A stretch of DNA of 64,000 nt from contig NZ_KQ758599.1 of assembly GCF_001457025.1 (NCBI RefSeq), positions 682,001 to 746,000 on the forward strand, written 5' to 3'. The notes beneath the pieces were generated by a model, which was not told where the DNA came from, made no database searches, and saw only the letters and a list, made by a program, of their open reading frames with translations. Source of the stretch: Pseudarthrobacter enclensis. Its GTDB lineage: Bacteria; Actinomycetota; Actinomycetes; Actinomycetales; Micrococcaceae. The position numbers and the translations under genes are program-made. This document shows, piece after piece, positions 55,062-62,833 of the stretch (positions within the stretch are counted from its first letter, which is position 1; every line of letters begins with the position of its first letter).

Positions 55062-55841
55062 TTGGCTGTAGTGACCCCGCACCAGCAGAGCCCGTTCGAC
55101 CCGGCAAACCACCGGGTGGAGCGGGTGCTCTGTTTTGCGGCCCATCCGGATGACATCGACTTTGGCGCGGCGGGAACGATTGCCGCCTGGACATCGGCAG
55201 GCGTGCAGGTCAGTTACTGCATCATGACCGACGGCGACGCCGGAGGTTTCGACCCCGCCCACCGGGCAGACATCATCGCCATGAGGGACGCCGAGCAGCG
55301 CCGGGCGGCCGCGCTGGTGGGTGTCACGGACATCCACTACCTCCATCAGCGCGACGGGTACCTCGAACCCTCGCACGAGGTGATGAAGGCCGTGGTGAAG
55401 CTGATCCGGGAAATCCGTCCCGACGTCGTCCTTTCCATGCACCCGGAACGCAACTGGCGCCGCATCCAAAAGAGCCATCCTGACCACCTTGCCGTGGGGG
55501 AGGCCGTGACCCGTGCCGTGTACCCGGCCGTGGAGAACCCGTTCGCGTACCCGGAACTGGCCGAAGCGGGTCTGGCTGCGTACAAACTGCCGTGGCTCTG
55601 GTTCTACGCCGGGCCGGATGAGCGCGAGAACCATTTTGTCGACGTCACCGCGCATGTGGACGCAAAGCTCAAGGCGATCCATGTGCACGTGAGCCAGCAC
55701 CCGGACGTGGACGCCATGGAAGCGACGGTCCGGCAGGGCATGAAGGCCAACGCCGGCAGGGCCGGCCTGCCGGACGGCCACAGCGCCGAGGCGTTCCACG
55801 TCGTGGCCGTGAACGGACCCGGAACGATCGCAGGCTTCTAG
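55062..55841 (+). CDS. LmbE/PIG-L family N-acetyl-sugar deacetylase-like protein
   Basis: A 259-residue zinc-dependent amide hydrolase of the LmbE family, which in actinobacteria includes the mycothiol enzymes MshB and Mca. The zinc motif AHPDD (27-31) and a later His-rich metal site (SHPDHLAVGEAVTRAVYPA) are present. The TTG start is 3 nt after the etfA stop, so translation is coupled. It may act on thiol conjugates or acetylated sugars; the context with ETF does not settle this. A terminator follows. Confidence 0.88.
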   Translation: MAVVTPHQQSPFDPANHRVERVLCFAAHPDDIDFGAAGTIAAWTSAGVQVSYCIMTDGDAGGFDPAHRADIIAMRDAEQRRAAALVGVTDIHYLHQRDGYLEPSHEVMKAVVKLIREIRPDVVLSMHPERNWRRIQKSHPDHLAVGEAVTRAVYPAVENPFAYPELAEAGLAAYKLPWLWFYAGPDERENHFVDVTAHVDAKLKAIHVHVSQHPDVDAMEATVRQGMKANAGRAGLPDGHSAEAFHVVAVNGPGTIAGF

Positions 55842-55852
55842 CCGGAGCCGGC

Positions 55853-55887
55853 AAAACCCCGCTTCCCCCAAAGGGAGGCGGGGTTTT
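55853..55887. terminator. bidirectional terminator between LmbE-like gene and rskA
   Basis: A stem of about 15 bp (AAAACCCCGC and its complement outermost, one wobble inside) has a 5-nt loop and T and A tails on both sides. It serves the convergent genes. Confidence 0.85.
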
Positions 55888-55900
55888 GTGTCCGGCCGGG

Positions 55901-56740
55901 CTAGGCGCCGAGGGGCGCCGCAGCCACGGCGGGGAAGGTCGGAGTCCGGGAACCACCGGCAGGCTCCACGGTGATGCCCAGCGAAGCTGCCGACGAAATG
56001 CCCTCCACCACGGCAGGCCGGGACAGCGCCTGTTCATCCATGAGGCCCTGGGACACCGGAGCGGACCCGTCCTTGGGGATCAGCCACATCTGGTACACCT
56101 TGCCCGGGGGAGGGGCGGGTACTCCGTTCATCTTGACGACCGCCGCGTTTTCCGACGGCGAGATGAACAGCGTGGCCGTTCCGCCACCGGAAACATCCAC
56201 GGATGCTTCCCGGAGGTCTCCCGCCCGCACCACCTGGTTAACGGGGTCGTTCTGGTCGGCGACGTAGGCGCCGACACCGACACCGCCCAGGGCGATGGCC
56301 GCCGCTGCCGCCACGCCGGCGAGCCAGCGCCGGGTTGTCCCCGGCCTGCGCCGCTCTTCCCGTCGCCGGCGAGCCGCTGCGAGCTCGTCGCCGGCAGTAC
56401 CGGCACCTGACTCCGGACGCGGACCCGCAGCGGGTGCTTCCCCGTGGGCGGGCAGCTGGGCCACGATGCGGTCAAAGAGATCGGCCGGAGGCTCCTCCTC
56501 CGCCCGGAACGTCCTGGCCAGCGTTTCCCTGGCCTGCCTGACCCGGTCAAGGAAGACGAGCCGCTCCGGCTCGGGAGCGGAAGAGATGTACTCGTCGATG
56601 GTGCGGCGCTCCTGCTCCGTCACGGCATCCAGGGCGTACAGCTCGGCCAGGTCAACGGCACGCCCCGAGGCGAGGTCCGCGGCGACGGTGTCGCCGAAGG
56701 AACCCCCGCGCGGCTGGTGCCCGTGGTTCATGTCTGTCAT
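55901..56740 (-). CDS. anti-sigma factor, RskA-like
   Basis: Single-pass membrane anti-sigma factor, 279 residues. The cytoplasmic part contains an AVDLAELYALDAVTEQERR anti-sigma segment and a RARET to RIVAQLP helix. The membrane helix is RWLAGVAAAAAIALGGVGVGAYV (about 141-163). The periplasmic domain (VYQMWLIPKDGSAPVSQG) matches the RskA C-terminal fold. It starts 1 nt after the sigma gene stop, so it is made with its target. Known RskA proteins are released by regulated proteolysis. Confidence 0.93.
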   Translation of the reverse strand: MTDMNHGHQPRGGSFGDTVAADLASGRAVDLAELYALDAVTEQERRTIDEYISSAPEPERLVFLDRVRQARETLARTFRAEEEPPADLFDRIVAQLPAHGEAPAAGPRPESGAGTAGDELAAARRRREERRRPGTTRRWLAGVAAAAAIALGGVGVGAYVADQNDPVNQVVRAGDLREASVDVSGGGTATLFISPSENAAVVKMNGVPAPPPGKVYQMWLIPKDGSAPVSQGLMDEQALSRPAVVEGISSAASLGITVEPAGGSRTPTFPAVAAAPLGA

Positions 56741-56741
56741 C

Positions 56742-57440
56742 TCAACTCACCCCCAAACAGGTCTTCAATCGGATCAGTCCGTCGCGGATGCGGGACTTGA
56801 TGGTCGGTACTGCCGCGTTCAGCCGTTCTGCCACTTCGCGGTAGGTCAGGCCGCCGTAATAGGCGAGGCGGACCGACTCCTGCTGTGTTTCGGTCAACGT
56901 CCCCAGGCAGCGGACCACCGCCTCGGCTTCAAGCCTGCTGTCCACCTCGTCGGATACGCTGTCGTGCTCGATGTCCTGCGTGCTCGCCCCATACCGCGCC
57001 TCCCGGTCGCTTGAGGACTGGGAGGACCGGACCCTGTCCACCGCACGGCGGTGGGAGATGGTCATCAGCCACGACAACGGACTTCCTGCCGAGGGGTCGA
57101 ACTTTGCGGCGTTCTGCCAGACCTGCAGGAAGACCTCCTGCGTGGTGTCCTCACTGAGCTCGGGATCGATCAGCACCCTGCGGGCCATGCCGAACACCCT
57201 CCGGGAGGTGAGCCGGTAAAACTCCGCGAAGGCTGCCTGGTCGCCGCGCGCAATTCCCTGCAGCAGGACAGCCAATTGCTGGCCCGAGTCAGCCGGGGTA
57301 TCGGTCACGGCAGCCACAGCCTCGGTCTTTGGCGCGTTCGGGGTTTCCATTGCTACCAAGCATATGTCTCCCGGCGGCGAATCTTCATCAGCGCCGGTGG
57401 TGCGCCGGGCCGTCCCCGAACCTGCTTCCAACAGCGTCAC
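56742..57440 (-). CDS. sigK: ECF sigma factor, SigK-like
   Basis: Alternative sigma factor of 232 residues. Region 2 (DQAAFAEFYRLTSRRVFGMARRVL, DTTQEVFLQVWQNA, SPLSWLMTISHRRAVDRVR) and region 4 (QQESVRLAYYGGLTYREVAERL, PTIKSRIRDGLIRLKTCL) are clear and close to mycobacterial SigK. I chose the GTG at 57440 because a strong AAGGAGG lies just upstream; an ATG at 57350, where the conserved part begins, is an alternative with a TATGCT box 8 nt upstream. It is paired with the RskA-like anti-sigma gene. Confidence 0.92.
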   Translation of the reverse strand: MTLLEAGSGTARRTTGADEDSPPGDICLVAMETPNAPKTEAVAAVTDTPADSGQQLAVLLQGIARGDQAAFAEFYRLTSRRVFGMARRVLIDPELSEDTTQEVFLQVWQNAAKFDPSAGSPLSWLMTISHRRAVDRVRSSQSSSDREARYGASTQDIEHDSVSDEVDSRLEAEAVVRCLGTLTETQQESVRLAYYGGLTYREVAERLNAAVPTIKSRIRDGLIRLKTCLGVS

Positions 57441-57585
57441 CAGGCCCTCCTTACTCGCCCGTGGATTGCTTCACACAGGGATTCGGGGCCGGCGCCGGAA
57501 CGGATGGGAGGTTCCGGAAGAATGTTCCTACGCCGGCCTGGATGGCTGCCGTGCGGGACGGATCATGCTGCGTGGACGGACCCGC

Positions 57586-58053
57586 CTACAGCTTGGCCCC
57601 GGCGAAGCCCTGCTGCCGCCAGGCTTCGTAGACGGCGATGGAGGCCGCGTTGGCAAGGTTCAGAGAGCGCAGCGCCGGAAGCATGGGCAGGCGAACGGTG
57701 GCAGTGACGTGCGGGTCGGACTTCAGCCCGGCCGGCAGCCCCACGGATTCGCGTCCAAACATGAGGACGTCGCCCGGCTCGTAGGCGATGTCCGTATAGC
57801 TAGACGTCCCGTCCGAGGTGAAGGCATAGACCCGCTCGGGTTCAAGATGGCGCCAGGCCTCCTCGATGCTCTTGTGCACCGTCACGACGGCAAGGTCATG
57901 GTAATCAAGGCCCGCGCGGCGTAGTTTGGCGTCGGAGAAATCGAACCCCAGCGGCTCTACAAGGTGCAGCTCCGCACCGGTGATGGCAGCCAGCCGGATG
58001 GCGTTGCCGGTATTGCCGGGAATTTCGGGTTCGTGGAAGAGGATGCGGAACAC
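57586..58053 (-). CDS. trmL: tRNA (cytidine(34)-2'-O)-methyltransferase
   Basis: SPOUT-fold enzyme that methylates the 2'-O of the wobble base of certain leucine tRNAs. The 155 residues carry FRILFHEPEIPGNTGNAIRLAA, the knot motifs VLMFGRESVGLP and LPMLPALRSLNLANAASIAVYEAWRQ. I place the start at the GTG at 58053: the TAGGAT box is 6 nt before it, and the family begins at FRILFH. An ATG one codon upstream (58056) is only 3 nt from that box. Confidence 0.93.
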   Translation of the reverse strand: MFRILFHEPEIPGNTGNAIRLAAITGAELHLVEPLGFDFSDAKLRRAGLDYHDLAVVTVHKSIEEAWRHLEPERVYAFTSDGTSSYTDIAYEPGDVLMFGRESVGLPAGLKSDPHVTATVRLPMLPALRSLNLANAASIAVYEAWRQQGFAGAKL

Positions 58054-58059
58054 CATCCC

Positions 58060-58065
58060 ATCCTA
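58060..58065 (-). promoter_or_regulatory. -10 box (TAGGAT) for leaderless trmL
   Basis: TAGGAT on the minus strand ends 6 nt before the GTG at 58053, which favours that codon over the ATG at 58056. Confidence 0.55.
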
Positions 58066-58075
58066 GCTACCGCGG

Positions 58076-59020
58076 TCAGTGCATGCCGCGCAGGAGGCGG
58101 GCGAGGACGGGCACGTTGACCGTATTGGGTGCCGGCCCCGAGGACAGGAACTCCTTGAGCCCGCGCACCAGCCCGGCGGCGTTCACGATCCGGACCGCTT
58201 CCAACTGGTCCCCGGAGCGGCGGTGCTGGTCGATGACCGGTTCATGAAGATTACCGCCGGGGCTGTGGATGACGGTCCATCCCGTGACGTTGAGCTCCGG
58301 GAAGACCTCCTGCATCGCCCGTACGGTGTGTGCCAGCCGGGGCGGCGCGATGGCCCGGCCGCCATGGTTCAGCGTCCGGCCGTCCCAGGCGTAGGCGCCC
58401 TTGGGAAGCAGCATGGAGCCAACAAGTGCCAGGCGGTACCCGGACAGCACGGCATGGTCGATGTGGCTGTTGTCCGCGGGGGACTGGAGGCCGTTCACCA
58501 GCCTCGCGGCGGGAATGGCCGGCAGGACCTGGCGGGTGAGGAGCTGGACCGTCCGCATTTCCCGCTGGATCCGCGCCTCCGCCCCAAAGATGCCCCGCTT
58601 CCGCGGCATCCCGTGAACCTGCCGGCTGGCGTGGGCCAGAGGTACCAGCGGAACCACAGTGCCGTCGTCGTAAGGGGGTTCGTAGATTGGCGGGTCACCC
58701 GCGGTGTTCCGGGGAACGCCCGGCCGGTGGACCGTGGCGGAAGCCCGGCTCCCTGCCGGCGGGGCATCGAAATGCGGACCGCTGTCCGCTGCATTTCCCC
58801 GGAAAGTTCCCGCCTGGTAGGAACGGTCGTACGCTTTGCGGCGCTGCGGGTCGATGAGGGTCTCATAGGCTGCCGTGACCTGCCTGAACACGGCAGCGTC
58901 ACCGCCGTGATCCGGATGGGCGGAACGGGCAGCCCGACGGTACGCCAGCTTGATCTCTTTGTCCGTAGCCGTGACGGACACGTTCAGGACCTGGTAGTGG
59001 GAGCTGTTGCCCTCAGTCAA
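58076..59020 (-). CDS. J-domain protein with a NERD-like domain
   Basis: A 314-residue fusion. Residues 8-68 are a J domain: YQVLNVSVTATDKEIKLAYRRAA, the HPD tripeptide (35-37) and DPQRRKAYD, so it can stimulate a DnaK ATPase. After a Pro-rich linker (70-125), residues about 165-255 resemble a NERD nuclease-related domain (SHIDHAVLSGYRLALVGSMLLPKGAYAW), but without the TK dyad expected in active nucleases. The TTG at 59020 has GGAAGAG 4 nt upstream; longer in-frame starts are Pro-rich and unlikely. It lies 20 nt upstream of trmL on the same strand. The domain call of the C-terminal half is moderate. Confidence 0.75.
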   Translation of the reverse strand: MTEGNSSHYQVLNVSVTATDKEIKLAYRRAARSAHPDHGGDAAVFRQVTAAYETLIDPQRRKAYDRSYQAGTFRGNAADSGPHFDAPPAGSRASATVHRPGVPRNTAGDPPIYEPPYDDGTVVPLVPLAHASRQVHGMPRKRGIFGAEARIQREMRTVQLLTRQVLPAIPAARLVNGLQSPADNSHIDHAVLSGYRLALVGSMLLPKGAYAWDGRTLNHGGRAIAPPRLAHTVRAMQEVFPELNVTGWTVIHSPGGNLHEPVIDQHRRSGDQLEAVRIVNAAGLVRGLKEFLSSGPAPNTVNVPVLARLLRGMH

Positions 59021-59156
59021 GCACTCTTCCTTTTCTCGGTGTGCCGGCCCGCGGGAATCCCGCGTGCCAAGTCTAGCCTCGCCGGTGCCTGCTGCCGTGT
59101 GCTCCGGCCATGTCCTGACAACGACCGCCCCGGGGGCGGGGGTTCCCGGAGCCGCG

Positions 59157-59170
59157 GAGTCTATAGACTC
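59157..59170. promoter_or_regulatory. perfect 14-bp palindrome between divergent genes
   Basis: GAGTCTATAGACTC is a perfect palindrome located between the J-domain gene and the lipoprotein gene. It contains TATAGA, which could be part of a -10 box, so it may be an operator. It is AT-rich against its surroundings. Confidence 0.45.
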
Positions 59171-59193
59171 GTCTGGGCACGGCCGCGGGGGCG

Positions 59194-59919
59194 GTGCCGG
59201 AGCGGACTGGGGTGGACATGGACATGCCGACGGCGGACACTGCCGGGTGCTCACGGCCGGCTTGGATGCCGCTGAAAGCCATGGCCGGCGTTGTGCTGGC
59301 GGCTGTGCTGGGCGGATGCAGCGTGGACGTCAGGGACCCCACAGTCCCCGAACCCGTGCAGAGCCCGTCGGTACCGGCCACCCCCACCATCACTCCGGGC
59401 CACGACGCGGAAGCGGTGGCGGCCCGTGACCTGCCGTTCAGTGCCGGTACCGTCCTGGCGCAAGGGGTGCCGGTGGGAATCTCCGACGGGTTGAAGGAGG
59501 CCCCTGGCTGGAAACAGGTCAAGGACAACGTCGCGGGCGAAAGCCAGTACCTCAAGTCGGACGGCTGCCTGGTCGCGGCCAAGGTACGGGGAAACCAGGC
59601 GGCGCTGGCCGCAGGCGATGACCGCGCCTCCACCGTGGCGCTGTTCAAATACCTGGATCCCACCATCCTTCCTGAGTACCTGAAGACCGGGACGCTGCGC
59701 TGGGGGAACGACCCCGAAGCGCCGCCCCGCACGGTGGAGGTATTGGCGCTGGAACCGGCGGTCCCGCAGGGCGGCCGTGCCACGGCGGTGCTGGCCCGCC
59801 TTTTCGCCACCGCCGGCTCTTCCGTGTACGTCAGCGTGTCTTGCCCGGACGCCGCAACGCTGGCCTCGGCCCGGGCCGACGTGGCTGCGTCGCTGCCCTT
59901 GCTGCCGCCGTCGAACTGA
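59194..59919 (+). CDS. lipoprotein of unknown function
   Basis: A 241-residue secreted lipoprotein: a signal region MAGVVLAAVLGGC with lipobox LGGC (Cys42) makes it membrane-tethered. The following 40 residues are Pro/Thr-rich. The mature domain (DLPFSAGTVLAQGVPVGISDGLKEAPGWKQV and later YLKSDGCLVAAKVRGNQ, VSVSCPDAATLASARAD) is not one I recognise; its two cysteines may form a disulfide. Start is uncertain: GTG at 59194 or ATGs at 59218 and 59224. It is a single gene ahead of the cysteine desulfurase. Confidence 0.7.
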   Translation: MPERTGVDMDMPTADTAGCSRPAWMPLKAMAGVVLAAVLGGCSVDVRDPTVPEPVQSPSVPATPTITPGHDAEAVAARDLPFSAGTVLAQGVPVGISDGLKEAPGWKQVKDNVAGESQYLKSDGCLVAAKVRGNQAALAAGDDRASTVALFKYLDPTILPEYLKTGTLRWGNDPEAPPRTVEVLALEPAVPQGGRATAVLARLFATAGSSVYVSVSCPDAATLASARADVAASLPLLPPSN

Positions 59920-60017
59920 GCTGTCCCCTCGGCACGCGGACTGAACGCCAGGCCGTGGGCTGCCTTCCCCGGGAGTTGCCTGTGCCCGGCAGCGGGGCCC
60001 TGCGATGCCACCGGGGA

Positions 60018-60023
60018 TAGAAT
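60018..60023 (+). promoter_or_regulatory. -10 box (TAGAAT) for leaderless cysteine desulfurase gene
   Basis: TAGAAT ends 6 nt before the GTG at 60030, with no clear Shine-Dalgarno. This is the best consensus match in the leaderless set. Confidence 0.65.
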
Positions 60024-60029
60024 TGCAGG

Positions 60030-61253
60030 GTGCCCGCCTACCTCGACCACGCTGCCACCACCCCATTGTCGGCCGAAGCGCTGGCCGTCCTGACCCGTGA
60101 ACTAAGCCGTACGGGAAACCCGTCCTCACTGCACGGATCCGGCCGCAGGGCGCGGCGGGCCGTGGAGGACGCCCGGGAAACTGTAGCGGCGGCAGCCGGA
60201 GCCCATCCCTCCGAAGTGATCTTCACCTCCGGCGGGACCGAGGCAGACAACCTGGCCGTCAAGGGCCTGTATTGGTCCCGTGTTGCCGAAGACCCGGCGC
60301 GTCGACGGATCCTGTGCTCCGCCGTCGAACACCACGCCGTCCTGGACACCGTGGAATGGCTGGAGCGGCACGAGGGCGCACAGGTGACGTGGCTTCCCGT
60401 GGACGGCGACGGCGTGGTGGACCTCGAGGCCCTGGCCGCCGAACTTGCCCGCGACCCCGCTTCCATAGCGCTGGTGACCGTCATGTGGGCCAACAACGAG
60501 GTCGGCACCATCCAGCCGGTCGCGCGGATCGTGGAACTGGCCCACGCCGCAGGGGTGCCCGTGCACTCAGACGCAGTGCAGGCCTTCGGCTCGGTGCCCG
60601 TCAACTTCAAGGAGTCGGGACTGGACGCGATGTCCGTCTCCGGACACAAGATTGGCGGACCCGTGGGGGTTGGCGCGCTCCTGCTTGGCCGCGCGGTCAA
60701 GCTGACTCCCGTCCAGCACGGCGGCGGACAGGAACGCGACGTCCGCTCAGGAACCCTGGACACGGCGTCCATTGCAGCGTTCGCGGCAGCGGCCGGCGCC
60801 GCGGTTTCGGCGCTGCCCGTGGAAAGCGCGCGCATCGCGGCCCTCCGCGACCTGCTGATCCAGGGCGTGCAGGACCGGGTGCCGGACGCCGTGCTGCGTG
60901 GCGCGCCCGGAGAGGGCCGGTTGCCCGGTAACGCGCATTTCACTTTCCCCGGTTGTGAAGGCGATTCCCTGCTGTTCCTGCTGGACTTGGCCGGAGTGGA
61001 ATCCTCAACCGGTTCAGCGTGTACGGCCGGTGTGCCACGGCCCTCGCACGTTCTCCTGGCAATGGGGCTGGACGAGGAAACGGCCCGTGGCGCCCAGCGC
61101 TTCACCCTGGGCCACGCCTCAACGGGCGCCGACGTCGAGGCACTCCTGGCGGCGCTTCCCGACGCGTACGCACGGGCCCGGCAGGCGGGCATGGCCGGCC
61201 ACGAATCCTCGATCCAGACCGCCGCCACGGCAGCCCGCCACGGGGGCTTTTGA
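60030..61253 (+). CDS. cysteine desulfurase (NifS/IscS family)
   Basis: PLP enzyme taking sulfur from cysteine as a persulfide, 407 residues. Landmarks are [45 protein letters not shown], the PLP lysine in [10 protein letters not shown], and the catalytic Cys in [10 protein letters not shown]. The order and loop suit the IscS type. The gene after it is mnmA, whose enzyme needs this sulfur, so it is probably the donor for tRNA 2-thiolation, and perhaps for MoeZ; Fe-S assembly is usually done by the suf genes in actinobacteria. Its GTG start is probably leaderless. Confidence 0.92.
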   Translation: MPAYLDHAATTPLSAEALAVLTRELSRTGNPSSLHGSGRRARRAVEDARETVAAAAGAHPSEVIFTSGGTEADNLAVKGLYWSRVAEDPARRRILCSAVEHHAVLDTVEWLERHEGAQVTWLPVDGDGVVDLEALAAELARDPASIALVTVMWANNEVGTIQPVARIVELAHAAGVPVHSDAVQAFGSVPVNFKESGLDAMSVSGHKIGGPVGVGALLLGRAVKLTPVQHGGGQERDVRSGTLDTASIAAFAAAAGAAVSALPVESARIAALRDLLIQGVQDRVPDAVLRGAPGEGRLPGNAHFTFPGCEGDSLLFLLDLAGVESSTGSACTAGVPRPSHVLLAMGLDEETARGAQRFTLGHASTGADVEALLAALPDAYARARQAGMAGHESSIQTAATAARHGGF

Positions 61254-61410
61254 CCACGGGATTCCCTGGGCGTCCCGCGGCAGTGGATGCGTGCCGGCTG
61301 CCGGGCCCGGGCTGATTTGCAGGCGGAACGTAGAATGGATAGGCGGAGATCGTTTCCGGTCCAGCCCGGTCCCGCCCCAACAAGCCACTTCCTCCCGACA
61401 GAAAGCCAGC

Positions 61411-62547
61411 ATGCGAGTTCTAGCAGCCATGAGCGGCGGCGTTGATTCCGCCGTTGCCGCCGCCCGCGCCGTCGAAGCGGGACATGACGTCGTCGGCGTC
61501 CACCTGGCGCTGTCCCGGATGCCCGGAACCCTCCGCACGGGGAGCCGTGGCTGCTGCACCATAGAAGACTCGCGGGATGCGTGGCGCGCCTGTGACGTCC
61601 TCGGCATCCCCTACTACGTCTGGGATTTCTCCGAACGCTTCAAGGAGGACGTGGTCCAGGACTTCATCGACGAATACGCGGCGGGCCGCACGCCCAACCC
61701 CTGCATGCGCTGCAACGAGCGGATCAAGTTCGCGGCGCTGCTGGAGAAGGCCCTGGCCCTGGGCTTCGATGCTGTCTGCACCGGCCACTACGCCAAGGTC
61801 ATCGAGGATTCCGACGGCAACCGTGAACTCCACCGTGCCGCCGACTGGGCAAAGGACCAGAGCTACGTGCTCGGAGTCCTGACCCACGAACAGCTGAAGC
61901 ACTCCATGTTCCCGCTCGCAGACACCCCGTCCAAGGCCGAGGTGCGGGCCGAAGCCGAGCGCCGCGGCCTCTCCGTGGCCAACAAGCCGGACAGCCACGA
62001 CATCTGCTTCATCCCGGACGGAGACACAGCCGGGTGGCTGGCCGAGAAGATCGACATGGCCACCGGTGACATCGTGGATGAAACGGGCGCCAAGGTTGGG
62101 GAACACCCGGGTGCCAACGCCTTCACGGTGGGCCAGCGGCGCGGCCTGAAGCTGGGCCGGCCGGCCGCGGACGGAAAGCCGCGGTTCGTCCTGGAGATCC
62201 GCCCCAAGGAGAACAAGGTGGTGGTAGGTCCGGAAGCCCTGCTCGCCATCGACGAGATCCAGGGCATCAAGGTCTCCTGGGCCGGGCTTCCCATTGCCGA
62301 AGTGGGGACGGGCGAAGCCTTTGCCTGCCATGCCCAGGTCCGGGCCCACGGTGACCCCGTCCCGGCCCGTGCCTGGATGGAACAGGCCCCTGACGGCCGA
62401 ACCGCTGCCGCCCGCCTCATGGTCCGCCTCGACGACCCCCTGCGGGGCGTGGCCCCGGGCCAGACGATCGTCCTTTACCAGGGCACCCGCGTCCTGGGCC
62501 AGGCCACCATCGACGCCGCCCGGTCGCTCCAGCGCGCAGAACTCTAG
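61411..62547 (+). CDS. mnmA: tRNA-specific 2-thiouridylase
   Basis: Adds sulfur to U34 of Glu, Gln and Lys tRNAs. The 378 residues begin [23 protein letters not shown] (PP-loop), with the catalytic Cys in [13 protein letters not shown] and the second in [13 protein letters not shown]. The C-terminal beta-barrel holds GQRRGL and [17 protein letters not shown] segments. The ATG at 61411 fits the family; upstream open frame overlaps the desulfurase gene. A TAGAAT at about 61331 is a possible promoter with a 70-nt leader. A terminator hairpin follows. Confidence 0.95.
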   Translation: MRVLAAMSGGVDSAVAAARAVEAGHDVVGVHLALSRMPGTLRTGSRGCCTIEDSRDAWRACDVLGIPYYVWDFSERFKEDVVQDFIDEYAAGRTPNPCMRCNERIKFAALLEKALALGFDAVCTGHYAKVIEDSDGNRELHRAADWAKDQSYVLGVLTHEQLKHSMFPLADTPSKAEVRAEAERRGLSVANKPDSHDICFIPDGDTAGWLAEKIDMATGDIVDETGAKVGEHPGANAFTVGQRRGLKLGRPAADGKPRFVLEIRPKENKVVVGPEALLAIDEIQGIKVSWAGLPIAEVGTGEAFACHAQVRAHGDPVPARAWMEQAPDGRTAAARLMVRLDDPLRGVAPGQTIVLYQGTRVLGQATIDAARSLQRAEL

Positions 62548-62598
62548 GGCAGCTGCGCCCCTGCCGCTTTCCCGGCGAGGGCCGATGCCCGGCACGGA

Positions 62599-62632
62599 AA
62601 ACGCCGTCACGCCATGGCGCGGGGCGGCGTTT
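62599..62632 (+). terminator. terminator after mnmA
   Basis: AAACGCCG and CGGCGTTT close an 18-nt loop that contains its own GCCATGGC palindrome. It ends in a short T-run about 85 nt after the mnmA stop. Confidence 0.6.
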
Positions 62633-62719
62633 GCCGTACCCGGACCGTCGGGCATGGAGCGCTGCCCGGCAAAAAGTGGTTGCCCGGGTAAATTTTGTGT
62701 CTCAACTCACTTAAATGGC

Positions 62720-62731
62720 GCACCCGGGTGC
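62720..62731. promoter_or_regulatory. 12-bp palindrome upstream of the oligopeptide-binding gene
   Basis: GCACCCGGGTGC is a perfect palindrome about 100 nt before the ATG at 62834. TTAAAT at 62711-62716 just upstream could be a -10 box, which would place the palindrome at the transcription start. A second CCCGGGT lies about 40 nt further upstream. This may be an operator. Confidence 0.4.
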
Positions 62732-62833
62732 TGACTCTCTGATTGAATCTACCCATCAGCACTGCGCGCCGCGGCCTGGGCTCATGCGTTCCGTGGCCGG
62801 CTCGCAGGTACTCATCGGACAGAAAGTTCAGAG

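Noticed and set aside
60898..61410. Upstream continuation of the mnmA frame
   Set aside because: It overlaps the cysteine desulfurase in another frame, and the PP-loop start at 61411 fits the family.
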